Source of the DNA: Bryobacteraceae bacterium
Lineage (GTDB): Bacteria > Acidobacteriota > Terriglobia > Bryobacterales > Bryobacteraceae
Assembly (NCBI GenBank): GCA_025056865.1
Contig: JANWVO010000046.1
Span: forward strand, 1-57,589
Direction: 5' to 3'
DNA: 57,589 bases
Both the position numbers and the translations under genes were made by a program. Positions within the stretch are counted from its first letter, which is position 1, and each line of letters begins with the position of its first letter. The notes beneath the pieces are model-generated. The model worked only from the letters and a program-made list of their open reading frames with translations, was not told the origin of the DNA and did not search any database. Below, piece after piece: positions 16,028 to 25,515 of the stretch.

Positions 16028-16630
16028 CTACTTTTTCGGAAACCCCGGGTTCGATTTCAGCTCCTGAATCTGCGCGACGTGGCGCTCCGTGTGTCCGGCA
16101 AGGAAGATGTACCACTGGAGCGCGTCCAGATCGCCCATCGGCGAAGGCGCGAAATGCGAGCGCAGATCGGCGCTGGTCTCGCGGACAAAGGCGATGTTGC
16201 GGTCGCGCAGCCGGCGGAATTCGGCGGTGAGTTCGCCGATCGAGCGGAACCGCCCTTTGGGAACCAGCCCTTCGGGCGCCTGGGCTTTCTGGCTGCGGTC
16301 GGCGACGGCGGCGAGAATCTTCGCGTCCATCTCGCGCGGCTTCGGCTGTTTCTTTGATGGATCGGCAGGCGCCTGAAGCGCCTTCTGGGCCACGCCGGCG
16401 AGGAACTCCTCGCTGGCGACGATGTGTTCGGCCACCTCCATGACGGACCAGGAGCGGGCATCGGGCTTCCAGCGCAGTTGCGCGTCGCTGAGCCCTTCAA
16501 CCGAGTCAAGGAAGAGCTTGCGGGAAGCGTGCAGGGCGCTGAGGGCGTAGTCGCGCTCGCCCTGCGTGAGCGTCTGCGCCTGGCAGGCGGCGAGGAGCGC
16601 GGCGGCTCCGAGCAGGAACACTTTCGCCAT
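16028..16630 (-). CDS. DinB-superfamily protein, predicted lipoprotein
   Basis: The 200-residue protein has a lipoprotein-like signal (lipobox LAAC, Cys16) and then a DinB/YfiT-type four-helix bundle. Metal-ligand histidines are seen in AEHIVASEEF and in GHTERHVAQIQEL. The reaction is unknown; relatives are thiol transferases and metal-dependent hydrolases. An exported DinB domain is less usual than a cytoplasmic one. I chose the ATG at 16630 because TATGCT lies 7 bases upstream; an alternative ATG at 16642 would be inside that hexamer. It follows the ATP10-like gene on the same strand. Confidence 0.8.
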   Translation of the reverse strand: MAKVFLLGAAALLAACQAQTLTQGERDYALSALHASRKLFLDSVEGLSDAQLRWKPDARSWSVMEVAEHIVASEEFLAGVAQKALQAPADPSKKQPKPREMDAKILAAVADRSQKAQAPEGLVPKGRFRSIGELTAEFRRLRDRNIAFVRETSADLRSHFAPSPMGDLDALQWYIFLAGHTERHVAQIQELKSNPGFPKK

Positions 16631-16637
16631 ACTCCGG

Positions 16638-16643
16638 AGCATA
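16638..16643 (-). promoter_or_regulatory. -10-like hexamer for a leaderless DinB-gene mRNA
   Basis: The minus strand reads TATGCT, followed by 7 bases and the ATG at 16630. Confidence 0.45.
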
Positions 16644-16671
16644 GCATCCGGCAGGCGCCTGCGCCCGGCGC

Positions 16672-17154
16672 TCAGCGGGTTTCCGAGATCCTGCGCCGCA
16701 GCTCGGCGTCCGCAGCCTGGCTGTATGGGCCGGCATGTCGCCAGACGACCGAGCCCTGCGCGTCGAGCAGGGTGACGATGGGCAGCCGGTCGTCCTGAAC
16801 GGCCAGGGCCTGCCGCAACTGCTTTTCTCCGCTGGTAATGCAGAGGAAGCGGGGATGGAAGGGCGGCGGCGAGGAGCGGCGCATGCCGGAGCGGATCATG
16901 GGGCGGATGAGCCGGGGCGCGGCTTCGATGACCGCGGCGCTCCAGACGTTGACGCGGTCCCGCGCCAGCGGCGCGGCCCACTGGGCCGTGAGTTCGCCGG
17001 CTTCCCGGGAGAAGCTCCAGATGACGACGGCGGGCTGACCGAGAAACGCATCCGGCAGGACGACCTTCTGGCCCGCGAGCGATTCGCCCGATGCCTGCGG
17101 AAGCGGATTGGCAGCGAGGGGAACCGCCAGAAGCAACGCAAGGACACAACGCAT
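16672..17154 (-). CDS. Exported ATP10-like protein
   Basis: This 160-residue protein has a signal peptide (MRCVLALLLAVPLAANP) and a thioredoxin-like core. The order of conserved pieces matches the ATP10 family: WSFSREAGEL, then APRLIRPMIRSGMRR, then LPIVTLLDAQGSVVWRHAGPYS. ATP10 is a mitochondrial chaperone for assembly of the ATP synthase Fo sector; bacterial members are uncharacterised. No CxxC redox pair is present, so it is unlikely to be a thiol reductase. The start at 17154 is the first that gives a signal peptide. It precedes the DinB gene by 41 bases. The family call is from motif memory and should be tested by profile search. Confidence 0.6.
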   Translation of the reverse strand: MRCVLALLLAVPLAANPLPQASGESLAGQKVVLPDAFLGQPAVVIWSFSREAGELTAQWAAPLARDRVNVWSAAVIEAAPRLIRPMIRSGMRRSSPPPFHPRFLCITSGEKQLRQALAVQDDRLPIVTLLDAQGSVVWRHAGPYSQAADAELRRRISETR

Positions 17155-17278
17155 CCCGATGAAAAAGATGCTTGGGCGCGCCCGAGGCTGCAAAATCTGC
17201 ACCCGGATCGGCTGCCGGGAGGGGCCGGCCCGCGCGCGGTACGGGCGAACGCAGGCCATCCGGCGCGCTGCCGCGGGA

Positions 17279-19624
17279 CTACTGGCGGATGCCATAGCCG
17301 GCTGCTTCCAGCGCGGCGATGATGGCGGAACGGACCGAAGCGACCTCCTCGCTGGAGAGCGTGTGGTCCGGCGCGCCGAGCGTGATGCGGTAGGTGAGGC
17401 TCTGGCGGTCCTCCGGCAACGGCCTGCCGCGGTAGGAGTACAGATACTGCACGCGCTCGCACATCGGGCCGGCGGCGCCGCGGATGCGGGCGGCCAACTC
17501 CGCGCAGTGGACGCGCAGGCCGGCCACGATGGAGAGATCGAATTCGCTCACCGGGAAGCGGCGCAGCGGCGTGTACTTCTTCGGCAGCGGGCCAAGGGCG
17601 AACATCGCGGCGAGATCGACGTCGAGGATCGACGCGCGCCCCTGTTCGATGAACCGCGGGTGCAGCTCGAAGAGGCGGCCGAGGGTGCGGCCGCGCCAGA
17701 CGATTTCGCCCGTCCGCGCCGGGTGCTCATAGGAGCGGGGCGCGCAGGGGCGGGTCTCGCAGCCGGGCATCAGGCATTCTGCCAGCCGCTTGAGTTCGAA
17801 GAACGCCTCGGCGCCGCCGTCGCGCGCGTAGACGGCCGCCATCAGGTGCGGCACCTCGAGCGGCAGCTCCCTGCCGGGCCGCTTGTGGATCTCGTTGCCG
17901 ATCTCGAAGAGCCGGAACGAAGGGAAAAAACGCGAATTATCGAGAATGTTCTTGTGGATGCCGGGCAGCAGGCTGCGGCGCAGCAGGCTCTGTTCCACCG
18001 AGATGGGGTTGGCCACGCGCAGGTGCTCTTCCGGGGCCATGCCGAAGCGCTGCGCCATCTCCTCGCTGATGAACGAGTAGTTGGACACCTCCGTGAAGCC
18101 CTGGGCGGCGGCCATCTGCCGCACGGCGTGGTGGAAGAGGCGCTCCTCGTTGACCCACGGGCGGCGGGCTGGCAGCAGCGGCGCCTCGGGCGGCACCGTG
18201 CCGTAGCCGACCATGCGGCCCACTTCCTCGAGAAGATCCTCTTTGATCGAGATGTCGCGGGTGGCGCGCCAGCTCGGCACGCTGACGAGGAAGACCTGCG
18301 GGCGGGGCTCCTCGACGCCAAAGGACAGTGATTCAAGGATGCGCCGTACTTCGTCTTTGGCGATGGGGCGTCCGAGGCGGCGCGAGAGCCATTCCATTTC
18401 CAGCTCGATGGGCTTCGGCTCCGGCGGGCGGCGCCAGGAGTCCACCAGCCCGCCGACAAGGCGGATGCCCGGGGAGACGAGCTGGAAGAGCTCGACGGCG
18501 CGCGCCAGGGCGCGCACGGTGTTGGCCGGATCCTGCGCTTTTTCGAAGCGCATGGAGGCGTCGGTGCGGATCTTGAGCGCGGCCGAGGTCCTGCGGATGC
18601 AGGCGGCTTCGAAGTTCGCGCTTTCGAGCACGATTCTCCGGGTGGATTCGCGGATGGCCGAGCCGGCTCCGCCGATGACGCCCGCCAGCGCCACCGCGCC
18701 GCGCGCGTCGGCAATGACGAGGTTGGAGGGCGAGAGCCGGTAGGTTTCGCCGTTGAGCGCTTCCAGCTCTTCGCCTTCTTCGGCGCGGCGCACGATGATC
18801 GTTTCGCCGTGCAGCAGGTCCGCGTCGAAGGCGTGCATCGGCTCGGCGAGCTCCGCCATGATGTAGTTCGTCACATCGACGATGTTGGAGATCGGATTCA
18901 GGCCGATGGCTTCGAGCCGCGCCTGAAGCCAGAGCGGCGAAGGCCCGACGGTGACGTTTTCGAAGACGAGCGCCGAATAGCGGGGGCAGAGGTCGAAGTC
19001 GCGGATGTCGACGCGCCAGGCGGGTGGGCCGTTCGGGATGAGTTCCTCCCGCACGGGGTCGGCCAGCCGGAGCGAGGTGAAAGCGGCCACCTCGCGGGCC
19101 ATGCCCAGATGGCCCCAGAGATCGGGCCGGTGCGTGAGGCTCTTGTTGTCGACTTCGATGACGTGGTCGACGGGGCAGCCGGGAATGGGCGCGCCCGGCT
19201 CGACGCCGGCGAGTTCGAGGATGCCCGCGCTGTCGCGGTTCAGGCCCAGCTCGGCGCCAGAGGCCAGCATGCCCTGGCTTTCGACACCCTGAATCAAAAC
19301 GGTGCGGACATGTTTCCCGCCGGCGACGGTCACGCCCGGAGGCACGAAGGCGGTCAGCAGGCCGGGGCGGCAGTTGGGAGCTCCGCAGACGACAGTGCGG
19401 CGGCCGTATTCGGGGCCCGCGTCGACCACCGCCTTCACGTTGTGCGAGCCTTCGATGGGCTCGACGCTCTCCACGCGCGCCGCCACCACCGCCTGCATCC
19501 AGGGGGCGTAGGGCTCCACGCCCTCGCACTCGGCGGTCTTCATCGTGATCTGCCGCGCCAGCTCGCGCGGCGCGAGCTCCAGCCCGGGCACAAGCTCGCG
19601 AAGCCAGTTATAGGAGAACTTCAC
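17279..19624 (-). CDS. pheT: Phenylalanyl-tRNA synthetase beta subunit
   Basis: The 781-residue beta subunit pairs with PheS in the alpha2-beta2 synthetase. It has the N-terminal tRNA-binding (EMAP-like) domain with KTAECEGV and NVKAVVDAG, a B3/B4 editing region, B5 domains, a core domain resembling class II synthetases, and the C-terminal ferredoxin-fold anticodon-binding domain (FPVSEFDLSIV). Length is normal. The start is GTG at 19624. It lies 13 bases after pheS, so the two form an operon. Confidence 0.97.
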   Translation of the reverse strand: MKFSYNWLRELVPGLELAPRELARQITMKTAECEGVEPYAPWMQAVVAARVESVEPIEGSHNVKAVVDAGPEYGRRTVVCGAPNCRPGLLTAFVPPGVTVAGGKHVRTVLIQGVESQGMLASGAELGLNRDSAGILELAGVEPGAPIPGCPVDHVIEVDNKSLTHRPDLWGHLGMAREVAAFTSLRLADPVREELIPNGPPAWRVDIRDFDLCPRYSALVFENVTVGPSPLWLQARLEAIGLNPISNIVDVTNYIMAELAEPMHAFDADLLHGETIIVRRAEEGEELEALNGETYRLSPSNLVIADARGAVALAGVIGGAGSAIRESTRRIVLESANFEAACIRRTSAALKIRTDASMRFEKAQDPANTVRALARAVELFQLVSPGIRLVGGLVDSWRRPPEPKPIELEMEWLSRRLGRPIAKDEVRRILESLSFGVEEPRPQVFLVSVPSWRATRDISIKEDLLEEVGRMVGYGTVPPEAPLLPARRPWVNEERLFHHAVRQMAAAQGFTEVSNYSFISEEMAQRFGMAPEEHLRVANPISVEQSLLRRSLLPGIHKNILDNSRFFPSFRLFEIGNEIHKRPGRELPLEVPHLMAAVYARDGGAEAFFELKRLAECLMPGCETRPCAPRSYEHPARTGEIVWRGRTLGRLFELHPRFIEQGRASILDVDLAAMFALGPLPKKYTPLRRFPVSEFDLSIVAGLRVHCAELAARIRGAAGPMCERVQYLYSYRGRPLPEDRQSLTYRITLGAPDHTLSSEEVASVRSAIIAALEAAGYGIRQ

Positions 19625-19637
19625 CGCAAAGCACCTC

Positions 19638-20660
19638 TCAGAACTGCTGGAGGAAGCGCAGGTCGCCCGACTGCAACAGCCGGATGTCGTCGATGCCGTA
19701 GCGCATCATCACCAGCCGCGTGAGTCCCAGCCCGAAGGCGAAGCCGTTCCACTGTTCGGGATCGATGCCGCCGGCGCGCAGCACGTTGGGATGGACGAGG
19801 CCGCAGGGCAGCAGCTCCACCCAGCCGCTCTGCTTGCACACGGGGCAGCCTTCGCCGCCGCACAGCAAGCACTGGATGTCGAGCTCGAAGCCCGGCTCGA
19901 CGAAGGGGAAGAAGCCCGGGCGCAGCCGCACGGTCACGTCGCGCCGGAAGACGGCCTCGAGCAGGGTCTTCATGAAATAGAGCATGTGGCCGATGCTGAC
20001 GTCGCGGTCGATCATCATGCCCTCGAGCTGGTAGAAGGTGTGCTCGTGGCTCGCGTCCACCTCCTCGTTGCGGAAGACGCGTCCGGGCGCGATGATGCGG
20101 AGCGGCGCGCCGAAGCGCTCCATGGCGCGCACCTGGACGGGCGAGGTGTGCGTGCGGAGCAGCAGGCCGTTTTCCAGCCAGAAGGTGTCCTGGGCATCGC
20201 GCGCGGGATGCGTGGGCGGAATGTTGAGCGCGTCGAAGTTGTGCCACTCGGTTTCGACCTCCGGCCCGTCGACGACAGCGAAGCCGAGGCTGGTGAAGAC
20301 GTCTTCGAGCTCCTTCTGGATCTGGGTGAGCGGATGGAGCGAGCCGGGCCGCAGGCCCGGCGCAGGCAGCGTCACGTCGAGCCACTCCGCGTCGAGCCGC
20401 GCCGCGAGCGCCTGCTCCTCGAACCATGCCTTTTTCTTCTCGAAGCGCTCCTCAAGGTTCTGCTTCACCGCATTGAGCAGACGCCCGATGCGGGCGCGCT
20501 CTTCCGGCGGGAGCTTGCCCATCTCCCTGCCGATCTGCGCGAGCGCTCCCTTGCGGCCGAGGAATTCGACGCGCGCCTCTTCCAGCGCCGCGGCGTCGGC
20601 GGCGGCGTCGATGGCGGACACGGCTCGCGCTTCGATGTCCGATAGCGTGGAATCCAGCAT
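19638..20660 (-). CDS. pheS: Phenylalanyl-tRNA synthetase alpha subunit
   Basis: The 340-residue class II catalytic subunit charges tRNA-Phe. Motif 2 is FRNEEVDASHEHTFYQLEG, and motif 3 lies in FAFGLGLTRLVMMRYGI. The N-terminal coiled-coil arm spans about residues 1-85. A four-Cys knuckle (CLLCGGEGCPVC) precedes GWVELL; this putative zinc site is known in a subset of bacterial PheS. It is the first gene of pheST and is divergent from the mannose-1-phosphate guanylyltransferase gene, with 106 bases between starts. I see no Phe-codon leader peptide or T-box in that spacer. Confidence 0.97.
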   Translation of the reverse strand: MLDSTLSDIEARAVSAIDAAADAAALEEARVEFLGRKGALAQIGREMGKLPPEERARIGRLLNAVKQNLEERFEKKKAWFEEQALAARLDAEWLDVTLPAPGLRPGSLHPLTQIQKELEDVFTSLGFAVVDGPEVETEWHNFDALNIPPTHPARDAQDTFWLENGLLLRTHTSPVQVRAMERFGAPLRIIAPGRVFRNEEVDASHEHTFYQLEGMMIDRDVSIGHMLYFMKTLLEAVFRRDVTVRLRPGFFPFVEPGFELDIQCLLCGGEGCPVCKQSGWVELLPCGLVHPNVLRAGGIDPEQWNGFAFGLGLTRLVMMRYGIDDIRLLQSGDLRFLQQF

Positions 20661-20766
20661 TGTGCGTGAACCTACCAGAATAGCAGGAGCGTTGCGGCGG
20701 GCTTTCCGGCGGCGGGGCGGACGCGGGCAGCGGCAGTGGCCGCGGGCGCAGCAGTTATGCTCAGAA

Positions 20767-21858
20767 ATGGTGCCACCGAGAAACCTTCATCGTCATGCGC
20801 TGATCCTCGCCGGCGGGCGGGGCACGCGCTTCTGGCCGCGCAGCCGGAGGGCTGCCGCCAAACAGGTGCTGGATCTGACCGGCGAAGGGCCGCTGATTGA
20901 GCTGACGGTGCGGCGGCTCCGTCCGCTGGTGGATCCGTCGCGCATCTGGGTGCTCACCTCGCGCGAGCTGCGGCCGGCCATTGTGCGGCTGCTGCGGGAC
21001 GTGCCTCCGCGCCAGATTCTCGCCGAGCCGGCGGGACGGAACACGGCTCCCGCCATCGGGCTGGCGGCGAAGATCATGATGGATGCCGACCCGCAGGCCG
21101 TCATGGGCGTCTTTCCGGCCGATCATCACATTGGCCGGCCGGCCGCTTTCCGGCGGCTTGCGGCGGCGGCGTGGAAGGAGGCCGCCCGGGGCCGGATGGT
21201 GCTGCTTGGCATTGCGCCGCGGTGGCCGGAGACCGGCTACGGCTATATCGAATTTCCGCCGGATTCGCTGCGGCCGGGCTCGCTCGAGCCGGCGCCGGTG
21301 CTGCGGTTCCGGGAAAAGCCGGATCTGGAGACGGCGAAACGGTACGTCGAGTCGGGAAATTACCTGTGGAATGCCGGGATTTTCTTCTGGCCGGCGGCGC
21401 TTTACCTGGAGCATCTGCGGCGCTGCCTGCCGGGGACCGCTGAGCGGATCGAGTCGCTTCCACGCTTTGGATCCCGCGCATTTTTCTCGAAACTCGAGGA
21501 AATTTTCCCGCAATGCGACAACATTTCCGTGGATTATGCAGTGCTGGAGAAGACGCCGGGCATCTCCGGATTCGCGGCCGGCGACATCGGCTGGAGCGAC
21601 CTGGGCAGCTTCAATGCCGTCTACGAGCTGCTGGCCCGGGACGGGGCCGGCAACGCGAGCCGGGGCGAGCTGCTGGCGCTGGACGCCCGCGGCAACTATG
21701 CCGATGCGCCGGGCAAGCTGGTGGCGTTGGTGGGCGTGGAGAACCTGATCGTAGTGGACACGCCCGACGCGCTCCTGGTCGTGCGCCGGGACCAGGCGCA
21801 GCGCGTGGGCGACGTGGTAAAGGCGCTGGAGGCGAAGGGAAGGACGGATCTGCTGTAG
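20767..21858 (+). CDS. manC: Mannose-1-phosphate guanylyltransferase
   Basis: The 363-residue cytoplasmic nucleotidyltransferase makes GDP-mannose from mannose-1-phosphate and GTP, for glycan synthesis. The nucleotide-binding signature LAGGRGTRFWP is at 14-24, with the downstream Lys (KQ) in place. VFPADHHIG, NYLWNAGIFFW and GDIGWSDLGSF are family hallmarks. It lacks the C-terminal phosphomannose isomerase cupin of bifunctional enzymes. The start is the ATG at 20767; TATGCT 5 bases before may be a -10 site. It ends before a strong hairpin shared with the convergent receptor gene. Confidence 0.93.
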   Translation: MVPPRNLHRHALILAGGRGTRFWPRSRRAAAKQVLDLTGEGPLIELTVRRLRPLVDPSRIWVLTSRELRPAIVRLLRDVPPRQILAEPAGRNTAPAIGLAAKIMMDADPQAVMGVFPADHHIGRPAAFRRLAAAAWKEAARGRMVLLGIAPRWPETGYGYIEFPPDSLRPGSLEPAPVLRFREKPDLETAKRYVESGNYLWNAGIFFWPAALYLEHLRRCLPGTAERIESLPRFGSRAFFSKLEEIFPQCDNISVDYAVLEKTPGISGFAAGDIGWSDLGSFNAVYELLARDGAGNASRGELLALDARGNYADAPGKLVALVGVENLIVVDTPDALLVVRRDQAQRVGDVVKALEAKGRTDLL

Positions 21859-21884
21859 CGGGTGCCTGGGTCGCGGAAAAGATG

Positions 21885-21913
21885 GGGCCGGGCCGCCGCC
21901 GGCGGCCCGGCCC
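21885..21913. terminator. Strong hairpin between convergent genes, probable terminator
   Basis: GGGCCGGGCCGCC (21885-21897) pairs perfectly with GGCGGCCCGGCCC (21901-21913) around a 3-base loop. On the minus strand it is followed by CATCTTTTCC, which gives a short U-tract for the receptor transcript. For the plus-strand manC transcript there is no U-tract. It could work in both directions as an RNA barrier. Confidence 0.7.
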
Positions 21914-21943
21914 TTGCCGTAAGGGGGTCGAGAATGCAGGGGA

Positions 21944-24900
21944 TCAGAACTCGATGCGGAGCGAGACCTGCCCGGTGCGGCCGCCGCCGAAGTCGACGCC
22001 GCGGCTGCCGGTGATGCGGCCGAAGTTGTTGTCGGCGATGTTGAGGTTGGGATCGCCGAGGTTGGTCCAGTTGGGCAGGTTGGTGAAGCTGCCTTCCAGG
22101 CGGAGGCTCACGGTTTCCGTGAACATGATCCGCTTGTGCAGGCCAGCATTCCAGGCAAACGTTCCGGGGCCGGTGAGGATGCCGACGCCCGCGTTGCCGA
22201 AGCGTGCAATCGGATTCGGGTCGCGGCCGGGCACGGAGCCGACGCGGCAATCGAATTGAAGCGCGCCGGGAGCGCGCCCCGGGCAGACGAAGGCGTTGCG
22301 GTCGGCCCACTGGTCGCGCGTCGGACTCGCCAGGCTGCCGTTGGCCGCCCCGAGCCGGTCAGGCCGCTGCGAGCCGCGGCTGGGAGCGTTGGTGCCGGAA
22401 GGATCGCCGCCGGTGAAAACAGGCGTCAGGAACGGCCCCGATTGCAGCGTGAGGATCGTCGAGAACTGCCATCCGCCGAGCAGAAGGTCGACAGGTTTCG
22501 CCGCCTGCGAGAGGTAGCGGCGGCCCTTGCCGAAGGGCAACTGATACAGCAGGGTGTTCACCATGCGGTGGCGCCGCGTGGCGTAGACGTCGCCGCGGTC
22601 CGCGCGGCGGTCGAGGGAGTTGGTGACGCGGCCGCCGCCGGTTTCGCCGGCGAAGCCGGAGGGAGCGGGACCGGCATTGTCGGCCAGGTTCTTGGCCAGC
22701 GTGTAGGCCGTCGTGTAGGCGAGCCCGGACGCAAGACGGCGGTTCACTTCCACTTGAAGCGAGTTATACAGCGCATTGGCGCCCGCGTCGCGGCTGAAGA
22801 TCAGCCCGAAGTTCGGGAAGGGCCGTTCCAGATTGCTGCGTTGGGAGAAGAAGCGGTCCGAGGGCAGCATCTGGTTGATGTCCGGCGCCCACGGCATGTG
22901 GTAGGACCGGCTGCCGATGTAGGACACGCGCAGGCCGGTGTGCGTGTTCAGTTCGCGGTCAACGGACAATGACCACTGCAACATCTGGGGCGGGTGGAAG
23001 TCGATCTGGTTCGCCGTCCGGAATTCGAACGTGCCGATGGAGCCGCCGCGCACGCCGCTGCCGGGCGTGCGCGTCTCAGGCAGCGTGAAGATGGGCCGGC
23101 CATCCGCGCCGACGTTGTTGAAGTTGCGCACGTCGCTCTGCACGGTCCCGGTGAGCGAGTAGAACACCGAGCCGAGGATGATCATGTTGTACAAGCCTCC
23201 GCTGCCGCGCAGCGTGGTGCGGTCGTTGAGACGGTACGCGAATCCCAGCCGAGGCAGGAATTGCGTCTTGTACGTCTTGCGGAGCCCTTCCGGCAGACCG
23301 GCGTCCTTGGCGGTCACGATCGGGGTGCAGGGAATGCCGTTGATGGCAGGCGCGGGGCAGGCGTTGAACGACAGCGCAGCGCCCGGGGCCACATAGTCGC
23401 GCGCCCTGGGATCGGACATGATGATCACGCGGCCAGTCGTGGGAATCGTGCGGTCGAAGTTGGCGATGTTGAGGCCGTTGTCCTTGTAGCCGGGGTGCAG
23501 TTCGTACCGCACGCCGAGGTCGATTGTGAGCCGGTTGGTGGCGCGCCAGGTGTCCTGCGCGTAGAACTTGTAGTGCCATGCCTGGCCGTCGTTGTCGCTG
23601 CCCAGGACCGCGATGGCGCTCTGCGTGGGCACGCCGAGGAGAAAGTCGGCGAATCCGTACCCGGTGAACGTCGGCCCGAAGGAGAAATCGCCGTAGTTGT
23701 TGCCCGTGGTGAAGCCCAGGTCGGAGCGCGCGCGCAGCTTGCGGATGTCGCCGCCGTACTTGAACGTGTGGCGCCCGCGCGTCCAGGTCAGGTTGTCGAT
23801 GATCTGGAACGTGTCCGAGATGGTGTAGCCGGGCCGGCCTTTGCTGAATGCCGTGTACAGATCGATGCTGAAGTTTGGCAGGCCGTTGAAGAAGATGTCG
23901 CGCTGGATGTCCTTCAGGTTGAGGCTGTTGGTGAAGGCGCGGCCGTCGAAATTGAAGATGCGCGACGAATCGGACCGTACAAAGCCCATGCGCAGCTCAT
24001 TCAGCACCGAGGGCGTGATCGTGTAGGACCAGCTTCCCGTGCCCTGCCAGTACTTTTCCTGGATCGTGTCGGAGGGCAGCGTCAGGTTGTTGGGCGAAGA
24101 CGAGGGGATGTTCTTGTAGAAGAAGCGGCCGAAGACGCGGTGGCTCTGGCCGATATTCTGGTCGCCGCGGAACTCGAACTGGTCGGACTCGATCGTCGTG
24201 GAACGGTTTTCGCGGAAGTTCGCCACCGCGCGCCGGTCCGTCGGGCCCGTGTTGGGATCCGGGTAGAAGGGCAGGATGGCCCGGGCCACCGGGTTGATGC
24301 GGGAGGCCGGAATGACGTTGTTCGGGAACGGCTGGCCCGTGAGCGGATCGCGGATGCTGACGCCCTCGCGGCTGAAGTCGCCCTGCTTCAGGAACGACGT
24401 GGGCACGGTGTTCTGAATGGTGCTCTGCCGCGGGAAGCGGAGCGATTCCCAGGTGAAGTAGAAAAACGTGCGGTCCTTGCCGTTGTACAGGCGCGGGATG
24501 GACAGCGGGCCGCCAGCCGTGGCCCCGAACGTGTTGCCGATCTTGGCGGGCAGCACGTTCTGGCCGAAGGAGCGGGCGTCGAAGGCCCTGTTCTGGTGGT
24601 ACCAGAACAGCGCGCCGTGATAGTCGTTCGAACCGCCTTTCGAAATGACGGTGATGTCGCCGGGCTGGCCGAATTCCGCCGTGTTGCCCACGCCCTGAAC
24701 GCGGATTTCGTTGATCGATTCCACGGAAAGGAACTGATTGCGGTTGGGACTGTTGCCGGTGACCTGCGTGATCGAGATGCCGTCGACGCTCGACTCGCTC
24801 TGCGCGGGCAGGCCCCCCTGCACGGAGAGGCCAAGACCGTTGTCGGCCTGCACGCCGGGCAGAGTCTGCAACAGGGCATAAGGGCTGGTGCTTCCAGCGC

Positions 24901-25348
24901 CGCGGACGTTCGAGGGCAGGTCGAGGACCTTGTTGGCGGTGAGGTAGGAGGCGATGGCAGGGGTGTCAGTGGCGATGACGCCAGCCGAGGAGACAACCTC
25001 GACAGTCTGCGAGATCTCGCCCACTTCCAGCCGCGCGTCCACGCGGAGCCGCGCTCTGGCCTGCAAGACCAGATCGGCAGCGCGGAATTGTCGGAAGCCG
25101 GGCGCAGCCACCGTCACAGCATACGTGCCGGGCTTCAGATCCAGCGCTTCGTAATCGCCGGCGCTGTTGGTGCGCGCCGAGACCTCGAAGTTCTCCGAAA
25201 GGTTGAGAATCTTGACATCGGCCCCCTGGACGGCAGCCCCGGATGCATCCGTCACAGTGCCGAGAATCACGCCCAGGGTGCTTTGCGCCACGGCGCAAGG
25301 CGCCGCGACAATGGCTGCTGCTAAAAGAGAGAATCTGACAAAGAGCAA
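21944..25348 (-). CDS. Oar-type TonB-dependent outer-membrane receptor
   Basis: This 1134-residue outer-membrane protein has a signal peptide (to about residue 21). A carboxypeptidase-regulatory-like beta-sandwich follows (GTVTDASGAAVQGADVKILN, then GDYEALDLKPGTYAVTV), then a plug domain and a large beta-barrel ending in Phe. Such proteins are numerous in Acidobacteriota and are thought to take up or adhere to large substrates; the ligand is unknown. The start is TTG at 25348, supported by GGGAGG 6 bases upstream. A 5-base inverted repeat lies about 100 bases upstream. A strong hairpin follows the stop. Confidence 0.93.
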   Translation of the reverse strand: MLFVRFSLLAAAIVAAPCAVAQSTLGVILGTVTDASGAAVQGADVKILNLSENFEVSARTNSAGDYEALDLKPGTYAVTVAAPGFRQFRAADLVLQARARLRVDARLEVGEISQTVEVVSSAGVIATDTPAIASYLTANKVLDLPSNVRGAGSTSPYALLQTLPGVQADNGLGLSVQGGLPAQSESSVDGISITQVTGNSPNRNQFLSVESINEIRVQGVGNTAEFGQPGDITVISKGGSNDYHGALFWYHQNRAFDARSFGQNVLPAKIGNTFGATAGGPLSIPRLYNGKDRTFFYFTWESLRFPRQSTIQNTVPTSFLKQGDFSREGVSIRDPLTGQPFPNNVIPASRINPVARAILPFYPDPNTGPTDRRAVANFRENRSTTIESDQFEFRGDQNIGQSHRVFGRFFYKNIPSSSPNNLTLPSDTIQEKYWQGTGSWSYTITPSVLNELRMGFVRSDSSRIFNFDGRAFTNSLNLKDIQRDIFFNGLPNFSIDLYTAFSKGRPGYTISDTFQIIDNLTWTRGRHTFKYGGDIRKLRARSDLGFTTGNNYGDFSFGPTFTGYGFADFLLGVPTQSAIAVLGSDNDGQAWHYKFYAQDTWRATNRLTIDLGVRYELHPGYKDNGLNIANFDRTIPTTGRVIIMSDPRARDYVAPGAALSFNACPAPAINGIPCTPIVTAKDAGLPEGLRKTYKTQFLPRLGFAYRLNDRTTLRGSGGLYNMIILGSVFYSLTGTVQSDVRNFNNVGADGRPIFTLPETRTPGSGVRGGSIGTFEFRTANQIDFHPPQMLQWSLSVDRELNTHTGLRVSYIGSRSYHMPWAPDINQMLPSDRFFSQRSNLERPFPNFGLIFSRDAGANALYNSLQVEVNRRLASGLAYTTAYTLAKNLADNAGPAPSGFAGETGGGRVTNSLDRRADRGDVYATRRHRMVNTLLYQLPFGKGRRYLSQAAKPVDLLLGGWQFSTILTLQSGPFLTPVFTGGDPSGTNAPSRGSQRPDRLGAANGSLASPTRDQWADRNAFVCPGRAPGALQFDCRVGSVPGRDPNPIARFGNAGVGILTGPGTFAWNAGLHKRIMFTETVSLRLEGSFTNLPNWTNLGDPNLNIADNNFGRITGSRGVDFGGGRTGQVSLRIEF

Positions 25349-25443
25349 GGAATTCCTCCCAGACTGCGTTGGGCTCGGGCCGGCGGCCCTTCGTGAAGCC
25401 GCTGAGCCTTCAGCGTAGGGAGGCAGAGTGTCTGATGGATAAC

Positions 25444-25456
25444 CGCTATGTTAGCG
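25444..25456. promoter_or_regulatory. Inverted repeat CGCTA-TGT-TAGCG, possible operator
   Basis: A perfect 5-base inverted repeat with a 3-base spacer lies in the only AT-rich part of the region between ssb and the receptor gene, 96-108 bases upstream of the receptor start. The flanking TATGTTAGCGAAATATG has -10-like elements. The size suits a dimeric repressor or activator, but no regulator gene is adjacent. Confidence 0.3.
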
Positions 25457-25515
25457 AAATATGAAAAGGGCGCGAAAAGCCTGCGCATCAGGCGGCCGGT
25501 ACGGCGGCGTTCGGG

